Shown here: positions 43,392 through 53,100 of the stretch, in pieces
Position numbering within the stretch: position 1 is the first letter of the stretch
Layout: every line of letters starts with the position of its first letter
Position numbers and translations under genes: made by a program
The notes under the pieces: model-generated
What the model saw: only the letters and a program-made list of their open reading frames with translations
The model's database searches: none
What the model was told of the DNA's origin: nothing
Assembly (NCBI GenBank): GCA_025153775.1
Contig: JAOALC010000004.1
Span: forward strand, 248,001-312,000
DNA length: 64,000 bases
Origin: SAR92 clade bacterium H231
GTDB taxonomy: Bacteria > Pseudomonadota > Gammaproteobacteria > Pseudomonadales > Porticoccaceae
Reading direction: 5' to 3'

Positions 43392-44225
43392 ATGAGTAAT
43401 ACATTAAAGGACTTCAGCGATAAACTGGCGGCAATCATGCCGGAAATCGGCAGCGATCGTTTACCCTCGCTGTTGCTCGCCATGCTGAAAAGTCTGGTGC
43501 CTTTTGATAATGCGCTTATTATCCATTACGACCGTAACGAGACTCCATCTGTCCACTACAACGATATTCCGCCACTGGAGCGAGAGAGCCAGATTGACCT
43601 ATTTGTCAACGGCGCCTATCTGTTAGATCCTTTCTATCGCGCCGCTGTAGATAAAAAGCGATCTGGCCTGCACCGCCTCAGTGACCTGGCACCAGAGGGT
43701 TTTGAAAAAACCGAGTACTACCGCAGTTACTTTAAGCACACAGAGATCAAGGATGAAATTGGCTATATTATTCATATTTCTCCAGATCAATTTCTCAATA
43801 TCTCTCTGAGTCGACTGTCTTTTGCCCAGCGCTTTAATCGCAGCCAAATCAGCACTCTGTCGGATATAGGTGCTGTGGTGGAGGCTATCTGTAAGGCTCA
43901 GTGGGGCACTGAAATTAAACCTCAGGATTCATCTGGCGGAAGTAATCAGCTACCTAACCAATTGGACAGCGCCCTCAAGCATTTCGGTACTGCCTATCTG
44001 ACTGATCGCGAGTCTCAGGTAGTGCAACTGTTTCTTCACGGTCATTCGACCAAGTCTATTGCTGAGCGTTTGGGAATTTCACCAGAGACCGTCAAGCTGC
44101 ATCGCAAGAACAGTTACGCCAAGTTGGATGTTTCTTCTCAGGCGGAATTGTTTTATTTGTTTATCGATTCGCTAGCTAGTTTGAGTGATTATTCTGGTGG
44201 TGATCCGTTGGTTGGGTATTTGTAG
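43392..44225 (+). CDS. LuxR-family transcriptional regulator
   Basis: A 277-residue regulator. The C-terminal part (about 200-265) is a clear LuxR helix-turn-helix: LTDRESQVVQLFLHGHSTKS then IAERLGISPETVKLHRKN. The N-terminal 180 residues form a sensor domain without an evident autoinducer-binding motif, nor a receiver domain. Possible partner: the preceding gene. Target unknown. Confidence 0.87.
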   Translation: MSNTLKDFSDKLAAIMPEIGSDRLPSLLLAMLKSLVPFDNALIIHYDRNETPSVHYNDIPPLERESQIDLFVNGAYLLDPFYRAAVDKKRSGLHRLSDLAPEGFEKTEYYRSYFKHTEIKDEIGYIIHISPDQFLNISLSRLSFAQRFNRSQISTLSDIGAVVEAICKAQWGTEIKPQDSSGGSNQLPNQLDSALKHFGTAYLTDRESQVVQLFLHGHSTKSIAERLGISPETVKLHRKNSYAKLDVSSQAELFYLFIDSLASLSDYSGGDPLVGYL

Positions 44226-44259
44226 ACTAGTCCCATGAAGTTTGAGGTAAGCCTTACAA

Positions 44260-46833
44260 TCAAGCCTTCACAAACTTGACTCGATCATCTTCCAAGTCCC
44301 CAGAAATACTATCCCCAGGCGCAAACTTACCAGCCAAAATGCTCTCCGCCAGTGGATTCTCAATCAACTGCTGAATCGTCCGCTTCAACGGCCTGGCCCC
44401 ATACACAGGGTCAAACCCAACCTCCAATAACTTATCCATCACAGTATCACTAAGCACCAGACTCAGATCATGGTCCGCCAGCCGGCGATTCAATAACTCC
44501 AACTGGATGCCAGCAATACCTGCCAACTCATCCTTAGCCAGCGGATGGAATACCACAGTCTCATCCACCCGATTGATAAACTCCGGCCGAAAATGGGCAC
44601 CCACAACATCCATTACTGCCGACTTCATGGTCTCGTAATTCTCTTCACCTGCCAGCATCTGAATCACATCAGAGCCCAGGTTCGAGGTCATCACAATCAC
44701 CGTATTTTTAAAATCAACCGTACGACCCTGGCCATCAGTTAGACGACCATCGTCCAGCACCTGCAATAGTATATTAAACACATCCGGGTGGGCCTTCTCC
44801 ACCTCATCCAGCAACAGCACCGAATAGGGGCGACGGCGCACAGCCTCAGTAATATAACCGCCCTCCTCATAGCCCACATAACCGGGAGGCGCGCCAATTA
44901 GCCTGGCTACAGAGTGTTTTTCCATAAACTCCGACATATCAATGCGCACCATGGCATCCTCACTGTCGAATAAAAATTCTGCCAGAGACTTACAGAGTTC
45001 AGTTTTACCCACCCCCGTAGGGCCCAAAAACAAAAATGAGCCATTGGGGCGGTTGGGATCTGCAAGCCCAGCGCGAGATCGACGCACAGCATTAGAGACA
45101 GCTATCACCGCCTCATCCTGCCCCATCACACGGTTGTGCAGAGACTCCTCCATGCGCAGCAACTTATCCCGCTCGCCCTCCAACATCTTAGACACTGGTA
45201 TACCAGTCCATTTAGAGACCACCTCAGCAATCTCCTCCTCAGTCACCTTGTTTCTCAGCAGCTTTTTCTCGGCCTGCTCCTCGGCCCCAGCACTGGCCAA
45301 CTGCTTTTCCAACTCTGGAATAATGCTGTACTGAATCTGCGCCATTTGCTCCAGATCCCCGGCGCGATGGGCAGCCTCCAGATTCACCTTAGCCTGCTCG
45401 AGCTCGGCTTTGATATGGGTAGCGCCTTGCATAGAAGCCTTTTCCGCTTTCCATATCTCTTCCAGGTCGGCAAACTCCTTCTCCAACTCTGCAATATCTT
45501 CCTCAAGTTTGGTCTGGCGTTTTTTCGCGGCTGCGTCCTTATCCTTCTTCACCGCCTCACGCTCAATTTTTAACTGAATCAAACGGCGCTCCAGACGGTC
45601 CATCTCCTCCGGTTTGGAATCGATCTCCATACGAATTCGACTGCCCGCCTCATCAATCAGATCAATCGCCTTATCCGGCAACTGTCGATCAGTGATATAG
45701 CGCTGTGAGAGTTTAGCCGCAGACACAATCGCACTGTCAGTGATCTCAACTCCATGGTGCACCTCATAGCGCTCCTTCAAGCCACGAAGAATCGCAATAG
45801 TGTCCTCCTCGCTGGGCTCCTCCACCAATACCTTTTGAAAACGCCGCTCCAGAGCAGCATCCTTCTCAATATTCTGGCGATACTCATCCAGAGTAGTAGC
45901 ACCTACGCAGTGCAATTCACCCCGGGCAAGAGCAGGCTTGAGCATATTGCCCGCATCCAGCGAACCCTCAGCCTTGCCCGCACCCACCATGGTATGAATT
46001 TCATCAATAAACAGGATAATCTGCCCCTCCTGTTTGGACAGATCTTTAAGTACCGCCTTCAAGCGCTCTTCAAAGTCGCCGCGAAATTTAGCGCCCGCTA
46101 ACAGAGCACCCAGATCCAGAGTCAAAACACGCTTACTCTTGAGGCCCTCAGGAACTTCGCCATTGACAATGCGCTGAGCCAACCCCTCAACAATTGCGGT
46201 TTTACCCACACCGGGCTCACCAATTAACACCGGGTTATTTTTAGTACGGCGCTGCAGCACCTGAATAGTGCGGCGAATCTCGTCGTCTCGACCAATTACC
46301 GGATCCAGCTTGCCCTGCTCCGCCCTCTCAGTTAGATCGATGGTGTATTTATCCAGGGCCTCACGCTGACCTTCCGCAGCTGCATCAGTCACAGCCTCAC
46401 CTCCACGAACAGCTTCTATAGCCGCCTTGGCTTTTTTAGTGTCGCCAAATTTGGCCAGAGTTTTTCCCAGTAGACCATTGTCTTCCAGGGCAGCCCAGAG
46501 CACCATTTCGCTGGAGATAAACTGATCGCCCTTTTGCTGAGCGGCGCGATCTGCCATATTCATCAAGCGTCCCAGGTCCTGGGATAAATTGGCATCACCA
46601 GTGGGGCTTGTCACCTTGGCTAATTGATCAAGCTGACCATTTAAAGCCTCTTGCAAACCATTGGCATCATAGCCGGCACGGTTAAGAATAGGCCGCACCG
46701 AGCCGCCCTGTTGGTTGAGAAGAGCCAGTAAAAGATGGGCAGGTTCGATGGCAGAATGGTCATTGCCTATGGCTATGGACTGGGCCTCTGCCAGTGCGTT
46801 TTGCAGCTGATTGGTTAATTTATCGACTCGCAT
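44260..46833 (-). CDS. clpB: ClpB disaggregase (Hsp104 family)
   Basis: An 857-residue AAA+ chaperone, the same length as E. coli ClpB, which rescues aggregated proteins with DnaK. N-domain with double Clp repeats, first Walker [15 protein letters not shown] near 205, coiled-coil M-domain about 410-525, second Walker [15 protein letters not shown] near 605, and a D2 end. ATG at 46,833 matches [11 protein letters not shown] with GGGA upstream. Confidence 0.97.
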   Translation of the reverse strand: MRVDKLTNQLQNALAEAQSIAIGNDHSAIEPAHLLLALLNQQGGSVRPILNRAGYDANGLQEALNGQLDQLAKVTSPTGDANLSQDLGRLMNMADRAAQQKGDQFISSEMVLWAALEDNGLLGKTLAKFGDTKKAKAAIEAVRGGEAVTDAAAEGQREALDKYTIDLTERAEQGKLDPVIGRDDEIRRTIQVLQRRTKNNPVLIGEPGVGKTAIVEGLAQRIVNGEVPEGLKSKRVLTLDLGALLAGAKFRGDFEERLKAVLKDLSKQEGQIILFIDEIHTMVGAGKAEGSLDAGNMLKPALARGELHCVGATTLDEYRQNIEKDAALERRFQKVLVEEPSEEDTIAILRGLKERYEVHHGVEITDSAIVSAAKLSQRYITDRQLPDKAIDLIDEAGSRIRMEIDSKPEEMDRLERRLIQLKIEREAVKKDKDAAAKKRQTKLEEDIAELEKEFADLEEIWKAEKASMQGATHIKAELEQAKVNLEAAHRAGDLEQMAQIQYSIIPELEKQLASAGAEEQAEKKLLRNKVTEEEIAEVVSKWTGIPVSKMLEGERDKLLRMEESLHNRVMGQDEAVIAVSNAVRRSRAGLADPNRPNGSFLFLGPTGVGKTELCKSLAEFLFDSEDAMVRIDMSEFMEKHSVARLIGAPPGYVGYEEGGYITEAVRRRPYSVLLLDEVEKAHPDVFNILLQVLDDGRLTDGQGRTVDFKNTVIVMTSNLGSDVIQMLAGEENYETMKSAVMDVVGAHFRPEFINRVDETVVFHPLAKDELAGIAGIQLELLNRRLADHDLSLVLSDTVMDKLLEVGFDPVYGARPLKRTIQQLIENPLAESILAGKFAPGDSISGDLEDDRVKFVKA

Positions 46834-46933
46834 ATCAATTCCCAATAATAGTTTGTGGCCTAGGATAATAGTTGGGGGTGGCTATGGGACTTTTCAATAG
46901 CTGAACAAAATCGAGTTGATAAGAATCAATAGA

Positions 46934-46974
46934 TATAAAAAAAGCCCCGTCGCACTTGAGCACGACGGGGCTTT
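46934..46974 (-). terminator. Intrinsic terminator after pntB
   Basis: Stem AAAGCCCCGTCG / CGACGGGGCTTT with a ten-base loop, and on the minus strand a T-run directly after. It ends the pnt operon ahead of clpB. Confidence 0.92.
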
Positions 46975-46991
46975 GCTAGCCTGATAGCTGT

Positions 46992-48437
46992 CTAGGCTTG
47001 ATTCAGCGCAGTGGTCATCTCGATCACTGCCTTTTTACCATCGCCGTACACCATTAACGTATGGTCCATGGCAAATAGCGGATTGGGCAGCCCAGCAAAG
47101 CCGGGGCTGAGAGATCGCTTAATTACCACCACATTTTTGGCCTTATCCACATTCAGAATTGGCATACCATAGATTGGGCTGCCCTCAGACTCGCGGGCCA
47201 TTGGATTGGTCACATCATTGGCACCGATAATAATCACCACATCAGTATCCTCAAATGTTGGATTGATTCTATCCATCTCCACTAACTTGTCGTAGGGAAC
47301 CTCAGCCTCGGCTAATAGCACATTCATATGGCCAGGCATACGGCCTGCTACCGGGTGAATACCGTACTCAACCTCTGTGCCTCTGGCTTCCATGGCATCA
47401 GCCAGTTCGCGCACCGCGTGTTGGGCCTGAGCCATGGCCATACCATAGCCGGGCACAATGACCACACGCTCGGCCATTTCCAGCATCAGAGCCACTTCAT
47501 CGGGCTGGGCACTGGTAACCTTGCCGGCATAGACTTCATCTGCATCCACTATGTCACCACCGGCCGCCATCTTGCCGAACAGCACATTGGCCAGCGAGCG
47601 GTTCATCGCGACACACATAATTTGCGTCAGAATCAGACCAGAGGTGCCCACCAGTGAACCGGCGACAATCAATACTGTATTGCCCAGGATAAAGCCCGCC
47701 AGTGCCGCAGCTATACCAGAGTAGGAGTTAAGTAGAGCGATAACCACCGGCATATCGGCGCCACCAATAGGCATTACCAGGAACAGACCCAGCAGCAGAG
47801 CCAGCGCCACAATACTAACCATAGCCGCTGTATTGCCTGGGTCCATCACCAGAGCAACCACCGCAGCTACTGCTGCCGCGAGGAAAATCGCATTGCCAAT
47901 GGGACCGCCGGGCAGTCCGTAGCTCTTTTTCATCAGTTCCTGCAGTTTGGCAAAGGCGACAAAGCTACCGGTCAGAGTGACCGCACCAATCAGCACTGTC
48001 AGGCCAATAGAGACCAGAGCAATTGTGCCCTCGGCACCCTGCCCAAAGGCACTGGCACTCAGTACCACAGGGGTAAGAATATCGGCGAAAGATGTAGGCG
48101 CCTGACCCAGCTGAGAATAGTATTCCGCCAGAGCGATAGTTAGCGAGGCACCGCCACCAAAGCCATTGAGCAGTGCCACCATTTGCGGCATGGAGGTCAT
48201 CTGGATTCTCAGGGCCATGGTTGCACCCACAATACCGCCCACCAACACACCGGCAATAATATAGCTGAAGTTAACAATGCTGCTGTCGAGTAATGTCACC
48301 ACCACAGCGATCAACATTCCCAGGGCTGATAATCTATTGCCACGCACAGCAGTCTTGGGTTTGGTCAGACCTTTGATGCCGAGAATAAATAGAATGCCGG
48401 CAAACAGATAAACGAAACTCACAATAGTTGGATTCAT
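46992..48437 (-). CDS. pntB: NAD(P) transhydrogenase beta subunit
   Basis: A 481-residue membrane subunit that couples proton entry to hydride transfer from NADH to NADP+. About nine membrane helices followed by the NADP(H)-binding domain III with VIVPGYGMAMAQAQHAV and GANDVTNPMARE, KRSLSPGFAGLPNPLF. Third gene of the operon. Confidence 0.96.
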   Translation of the reverse strand: MNPTIVSFVYLFAGILFILGIKGLTKPKTAVRGNRLSALGMLIAVVVTLLDSSIVNFSYIIAGVLVGGIVGATMALRIQMTSMPQMVALLNGFGGGASLTIALAEYYSQLGQAPTSFADILTPVVLSASAFGQGAEGTIALVSIGLTVLIGAVTLTGSFVAFAKLQELMKKSYGLPGGPIGNAIFLAAAVAAVVALVMDPGNTAAMVSIVALALLLGLFLVMPIGGADMPVVIALLNSYSGIAAALAGFILGNTVLIVAGSLVGTSGLILTQIMCVAMNRSLANVLFGKMAAGGDIVDADEVYAGKVTSAQPDEVALMLEMAERVVIVPGYGMAMAQAQHAVRELADAMEARGTEVEYGIHPVAGRMPGHMNVLLAEAEVPYDKLVEMDRINPTFEDTDVVIIIGANDVTNPMARESEGSPIYGMPILNVDKAKNVVVIKRSLSPGFAGLPNPLFAMDHTLMVYGDGKKAVIEMTTALNQA

Positions 48438-48440
48438 CGC

Positions 48441-48722
48441 TTACTTCCTCTTAAACATGGCAAGCATGCGATTAGTGACTAGATAACCACCCACCACATT
48501 GATGGTGGCCAGTGTCACGGCAATAAAGCCAAGACCATTGACCAACAGGGGGGAACTGTCAGAACCAGCTGCCAGCAGTGCGCCCACCAGAGTAATACCA
48601 GAGACCGCATTGGTACCCGACATCAGGGGGGTGTGCAATGTGGGTGGCACCTTGGTGATCAACTCAACACCAAGAAACAGCGACAGCACAAAGAGTGCCA
48701 GTAATAAAATTAGAATTTCCAT
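48441..48722 (-). CDS. pntAB: NAD(P) transhydrogenase alpha subunit part 2 (membrane part)
   Basis: A 93-residue membrane protein with three helices corresponding to the C-terminal part of E. coli PntA; TLHTPLMSGTNAVSGITLVG is diagnostic. The alpha subunit is therefore split into two genes, as in many alpha- and gammaproteobacteria. Spacing three bases on each side. Confidence 0.94.
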   Translation of the reverse strand: MEILILLLALFVLSLFLGVELITKVPPTLHTPLMSGTNAVSGITLVGALLAAGSDSSPLLVNGLGFIAVTLATINVVGGYLVTNRMLAMFKRK

Positions 48723-48725
48723 GGT

Positions 48726-49910
48726 TTAGGCCCCTTCCGGCTGTGATTCTAGCTCTGGCAGATTAAGTAGTTTACGCATATGGGGATGGGGAACCTCACC
48801 CTGATGAGCAACCACAGTACCGGCGACTATCTCATCGTTAAAATCTAGGTTGAGGTTGCCCTCTTCATCGAGAATGAGCTCCAGCAATGTCTGCATATTT
48901 TTACCCAGCATCTGGCTGGCGTGATAGGCCAGCTCCGAGGGCACATTTTCCGGGCCCAAAATAGTCACATCATGGGCCATCACTGTTTTGCCCTGCTCAG
49001 TCAAATCGCAGTTACCACCGCGCTCTGCGGCCAGGTCTACAATCACTGCACCTGGCTTCATGGCCTTCACCATATCCTCGGTCACCAGAATTGGTGACTT
49101 GGCGCCGGGAATCGCCGCAGTGGTAATAATAATATCCTGCTGGGCCACCACCTCGGTCATCAGCTCCCGCTGACGACGCAAGAAGTCTTCGCCCTGCTCT
49201 TTGGCGTAACCACCTGCACCTTCAGACTCGCCAGTATCAAGGTCCAGCTCAATGGGTTTGGCACCCACCGACAATATTTGCTCGCGTGCAGCGGGACGCA
49301 CATCATAGGCTTCCACCACAGCACCGAGCCGCTTGGCGGTGGCGCAGGCCTGCAATCCGGCAACACCCACACCCATAATTAATACCCGCGCTGGCTGCAA
49401 GGTGCCTGCGGCGGTCATCAGCATAGGAAAAATTCTTGGTGCGGCAGAGGCACCCATAAGTACGGCTTTGTAGCCCGCCAGGGTGGCCATGGAGGACAGT
49501 ACATCCATGCTCTGGGCACGACTGATTCTGGGTACCAGCTCCAGTGCTATGGCAGTGGCTCCCCTGTCGGCAACCGCCTGAGCGGCCTGGGGAGAGGCCA
49601 GCGGGTCCATCATGCCGATAATCAGCTGCCCACTGCGCAGCCGCGCCAGATCATCGTCACTGTTTTCATTGTTTGAGCCAAAGCTCTGAACTTGCAAGAT
49701 AATATCTGCACTGGCAAATATCTCTGCGCGATCTGCGGTAATTGTTGCTCCAGTCGCAGAGTATTCTGCATCCGGGTAGCCTGCTGCACTACCTGCATCT
49801 GCTTGGATAAGTACCTTTACACTTCTGTCTGTCAGAGACTGGACATTGGCAGGGGACATGGCGACACGTTTCTCACCGGCTTTGATTTCCGAGGGAATTC
49901 CGATAATCAC
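48726..49910 (-). CDS. pntAA: NAD(P) transhydrogenase alpha subunit part 1
   Basis: A 394-residue soluble NAD(H)-binding domain I of the transhydrogenase. IGIPSEIKAGEKRVAMSPAN is the AlaDH/PNT opening; the nucleotide loop VLIMGVGVAGLQACATAKRLG and the QDIIITTAAIPG segment are present. First gene of pntAA-pntAB-pntB. Confidence 0.95.
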   Translation of the reverse strand: MIIGIPSEIKAGEKRVAMSPANVQSLTDRSVKVLIQADAGSAAGYPDAEYSATGATITADRAEIFASADIILQVQSFGSNNENSDDDLARLRSGQLIIGMMDPLASPQAAQAVADRGATAIALELVPRISRAQSMDVLSSMATLAGYKAVLMGASAAPRIFPMLMTAAGTLQPARVLIMGVGVAGLQACATAKRLGAVVEAYDVRPAAREQILSVGAKPIELDLDTGESEGAGGYAKEQGEDFLRRQRELMTEVVAQQDIIITTAAIPGAKSPILVTEDMVKAMKPGAVIVDLAAERGGNCDLTEQGKTVMAHDVTILGPENVPSELAYHASQMLGKNMQTLLELILDEEGNLNLDFNDEIVAGTVVAHQGEVPHPHMRKLLNLPELESQPEGA

Positions 49911-50111
49911 TCAATTCTCCTATAATTGAAAATGAATAAGTCATTCTTTATAACTTACGTGAATGCTAGCAAATAAAGTCACTATCGAGTAATCGATTTA
50001 GGAATAATAGCTATTACATATTAATGATAGTCCCACAGGCTCAAGCCTAGAGGCGGTTGTAGCGGAATTACTGATCAAACAGAGAATCTGTATTTGAAGG
50101 CTGAGTGCGAC

Positions 50112-51065
50112 CTAGATTAGGCGGGAAACAGAAAAGTCGGCCAATTCGATCATTACTGATTTAAATTTATTATCGGGCAATTGCTGCAGCGCCTGCTTCG
50201 CTAAGCCAGCCTCCTTCTGAGCAAGCTCCATGCTATAGGCTATGCCACCTGAGGCCTGCACAGCACTCAGAATGCCACAAAAATTCTCTTTGCTTTTGCG
50301 GGTGATTGCATCGCAGATCAAGTTGCGCTGAGCTTCCTCCACATTATCTCTGGCAAAAATCAGCGGCAAAGTCATTTTGCCCTCGGCTAAATCATCACCC
50401 ACATTTTTACCTATGGATTCAACATCCCCCTGATAATCCAGCACATCATCAACAATCTGAAATGCCATACCCAGATGTCTGCCGTAATCAGCCATCAAGT
50501 TGGACTCAGTACCTGCAAGTACAGCACCAGCGCCGGCAGCAGCCTCAAATAGCTTGGCGGTTTTGCGATAGATCACCTGCAGATAGATATCCTCACAGAT
50601 AGCGGGATTACCCGCATTGGCCATCTGCTGAACTTCGCCCTCCGAAATCACATTGGTCGCATCAGCCATCAGGCCCATAATCGGCATATCGCCAACCTCC
50701 ACCAACATCTGGAAAGCCCTGGAGTACAGAAAATCACCCACCAGCACGCTGGGCGCATTGCCCCACTGGGCATTGGCCGTCTCGCGGCCCCGGCGCAGCG
50801 CAGATACATCGACCACATCATCGTGCAATAGGGTTGCAGTATGGATAAACTCGATCACAGCGGCCATTTTTAAATGCTGCGAGCCGCTGTAACCATTGGC
50901 CAGAGCGCTGAGCAATAAGACAACAGGACGCAGCCTCTTACCTCCGGCTTCCACTATGTAATGGCCGATATTCTCCACCAGCCCGACGTCTGATTGCAGC
51001 TGGCTGACAATCAACTCATTGACTGCAGTAAATTCTTCTTTGATGGATTGGTGAAAAGACAACAT
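50112..51065 (-). CDS. ispB: Polyprenyl (octaprenyl) diphosphate synthase
   Basis: A 317-residue trans-prenyltransferase that makes the quinone side chain. First Asp-rich motif DDVVD at about 82-86, second DDVLD in FQIVDDVLDYQGDVE, and GGKRLRPVVLLLSA. Best fit is IspB by length and layout, chain length not decided by sequence. Divergent to fabA. Confidence 0.93.
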   Translation of the reverse strand: MLSFHQSIKEEFTAVNELIVSQLQSDVGLVENIGHYIVEAGGKRLRPVVLLLSALANGYSGSQHLKMAAVIEFIHTATLLHDDVVDVSALRRGRETANAQWGNAPSVLVGDFLYSRAFQMLVEVGDMPIMGLMADATNVISEGEVQQMANAGNPAICEDIYLQVIYRKTAKLFEAAAGAGAVLAGTESNLMADYGRHLGMAFQIVDDVLDYQGDVESIGKNVGDDLAEGKMTLPLIFARDNVEEAQRNLICDAITRKSKENFCGILSAVQASGGIAYSMELAQKEAGLAKQALQQLPDNKFKSVMIELADFSVSRLI

Positions 51066-51251
51066 TGGTTATTGGGTTTGCCGTTTAAAATACGTGGTGC
51101 ATGCTAGGCAGCCCCTCCCCTGCTGTCAACCCAAAATGTCCTGCCAGCCCAGCCGCAGCAGCCTTATTGTCTGCTGGCAGAGGCTTAAATAGTTGCTGCA
51201 ACGAGCAGAACTGGGTACGATGCGCGCTCCGAACCAAATCTCAAGGAACTC

Positions 51252-51773
51252 ATGTCCTTCACCCCAAAATCCTCATACTCTAAAGAAGAAATACTCGCGA
51301 GCAGTCGCGGCGAATTGTTTGGCCCAGGCAACGCCAAGCTTCCAGCACCCAATATGCTGATGATCGACCGCATTGTCGAAATCAACAATGATGGCGGCAA
51401 ACACGGCCTGGGACAGATTGTCGCTGAAATCGATATCACTCCTGATCTCTGGTTCTTTGACTGTCATTTTGAAGGTGATCCCGTCATGCCAGGCTGTCTT
51501 GGCCTAGATGCCCTCTGGCAACTGGTAGGTTTCTTTCTTGTCTGGAATGGCAATAGCGGCCGCGGCCGCGCACTGGGCGCAGGCAATGTAAAGTTCTTTG
51601 GTCAGATATTACCCACGGCCAAAAAAGTCACCTACAGACTGGACCTCAAACGCTTGGTACAGCGGCGCCTGATTATGGGTATCGCCGATGGCTCTGTTGA
51701 GGTAGATGGTCGCGAAATCTATACTGCTGAAGACCTCAAGGTTGGGCTTTTTTCCAGTACTGAAGACTTTTAA
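51252..51773 (+). CDS. fabA: 3-hydroxydecanoyl-ACP dehydratase/isomerase
   Basis: A 173-residue FabA that dehydrates 3-hydroxydecanoyl-ACP and isomerises it, starting unsaturated fatty acid synthesis. Active-site H72 lies in [20 protein letters not shown]; the length and [17 protein letters not shown]-type opening fit FabA. AAGGA upstream of the ATG. With fabB downstream by 57 bases it forms the fabAB unit. Confidence 0.96.
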   Translation: MSFTPKSSYSKEEILASSRGELFGPGNAKLPAPNMLMIDRIVEINNDGGKHGLGQIVAEIDITPDLWFFDCHFEGDPVMPGCLGLDALWQLVGFFLVWNGNSGRGRALGAGNVKFFGQILPTAKKVTYRLDLKRLVQRRLIMGIADGSVEVDGREIYTAEDLKVGLFSSTEDF

Positions 51774-51830
51774 CAGCAGCTCGGCACATTAAATAATATT
51801 TAACTCAGAAAACCAGCAAGAGGACTATCG

Positions 51831-53045
51831 ATGAGACGCGCAGTAATTACCGGCCTTGGAATTGTTTCCTGTCTTGGCAACGACAGGGAATCAGTCACCA
51901 AATCTCTGCGAGAAGGTATCTCCGGTATTCGCCGTCGTGAAGATTTTGTCGAAATGGGACTGCGCTGCCACGTGGGTGCTGTGCTGGATATAGACCCCAA
52001 AGAGCACATTGATCGCAAAGTGCTGCGTTTTATGGGTGCCTCTGCTTCCTATGCCTACATTGCCACGGATCGCGCAATTGCCGATGCCGGGCTCAGCGAA
52101 GACATGGTCTCTAACCCACGCACAGGTCTGGTTATGGGCGCCGGTGGCGTTTCTGGCGAAATGTTTACCGAAAGCATAGATGTAATGCGCGAGCGCGGCA
52201 TCAAGCGAGCCGGACCCTACCGGGTGACTCAAATTATGGCCAGCACAGTCTCTGCCTGTGTAGCCACCCCGTTTAAGATTAAAGGCGTCAACTATTCCAT
52301 GGCCTCAGCCTGCGCAACCAGCGCCCACTGTATTGGCCATGCTCTGGAACTTATTCAGCTGGGTAAGCAAGATATAGTGCTGGCCGGCGGTTCCGAGGAT
52401 ATGCACTGGTCTATGGCTGGCCCCTTTGATGCCATGGGTGCATTGACAAGCAAATACAACGATACCCCCGAAATAGCCTCCAGAGCCTATGATGCGGAGC
52501 GCGATGGCTTTGCTCCTGGACTGGGCGCTGGCACCGTGGTGGTTGAAGAGCTGGAACATGCCCTTGCCCGCGGCGCCAATATTATCTGCGAAATTACCGG
52601 CTACGGTGCCACCTCAGATGGTGCCGATATGGTGTCTCCATCCGGTGAAGGCGCAGAGCGCAGCATGAAGATGGCGATGGAGACCGCCAGCGGACCCATA
52701 GACTATATCAATGCCCATGGCACCAGCACGCCAGTGGGTGATATTGCCGAGCTGGGCGCGATTCGCAATACCTTTGGTGATAACTGCCCAGATATCAGCT
52801 CCACCAAATCACTCTCAGGCCACAGCCTGGGAGCAGCAGGTGTCCATGAAGCAATCTACTGCATGCTGATGATGGAAGCCGGGTTTGTTACTGGCTCCGC
52901 TCATATTGATAAGCTCGATGATCATGCCGCCGGCTTGCCTATTCTGCTTGAGACTAAAGATAAAAAGTTGGATCGAGTGATGTCCAACAGCTTTGGCTTT
53001 GGCGGCACCAACGCAACCTTGGTGATGGAACGCTACTCCAGCTAA
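51831..53045 (+). CDS. fabB: 3-oxoacyl-ACP synthase I
   Basis: A 404-residue beta-ketoacyl-ACP synthase of the FabB type. Catalytic C161 in [13 protein letters not shown], then [12 protein letters not shown] and [16 protein letters not shown] provide the two histidines. It elongates the unsaturated intermediate made by FabA. AGAGG upstream of the ATG. Confidence 0.96.
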   Translation: MRRAVITGLGIVSCLGNDRESVTKSLREGISGIRRREDFVEMGLRCHVGAVLDIDPKEHIDRKVLRFMGASASYAYIATDRAIADAGLSEDMVSNPRTGLVMGAGGVSGEMFTESIDVMRERGIKRAGPYRVTQIMASTVSACVATPFKIKGVNYSMASACATSAHCIGHALELIQLGKQDIVLAGGSEDMHWSMAGPFDAMGALTSKYNDTPEIASRAYDAERDGFAPGLGAGTVVVEELEHALARGANIICEITGYGATSDGADMVSPSGEGAERSMKMAMETASGPIDYINAHGTSTPVGDIAELGAIRNTFGDNCPDISSTKSLSGHSLGAAGVHEAIYCMLMMEAGFVTGSAHIDKLDDHAAGLPILLETKDKKLDRVMSNSFGFGGTNATLVMERYSS

Positions 53046-53055
53046 TCCCTCACCC

Positions 53056-53092
53056 CATTAAAAAAGGCGGCCAATGCCGCCTTTTTTAATGC
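53056..53092. terminator. Bidirectional terminator between fabB and the DUF885 gene
   Basis: CATTAAAAAAGGCGGC CAAT GCCGCCTTTTTTAATG is a near-perfect hairpin with T-runs on both strands, serving two convergent genes. Confidence 0.95.
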
Positions 53093-53100
53093 CTGGCTTT

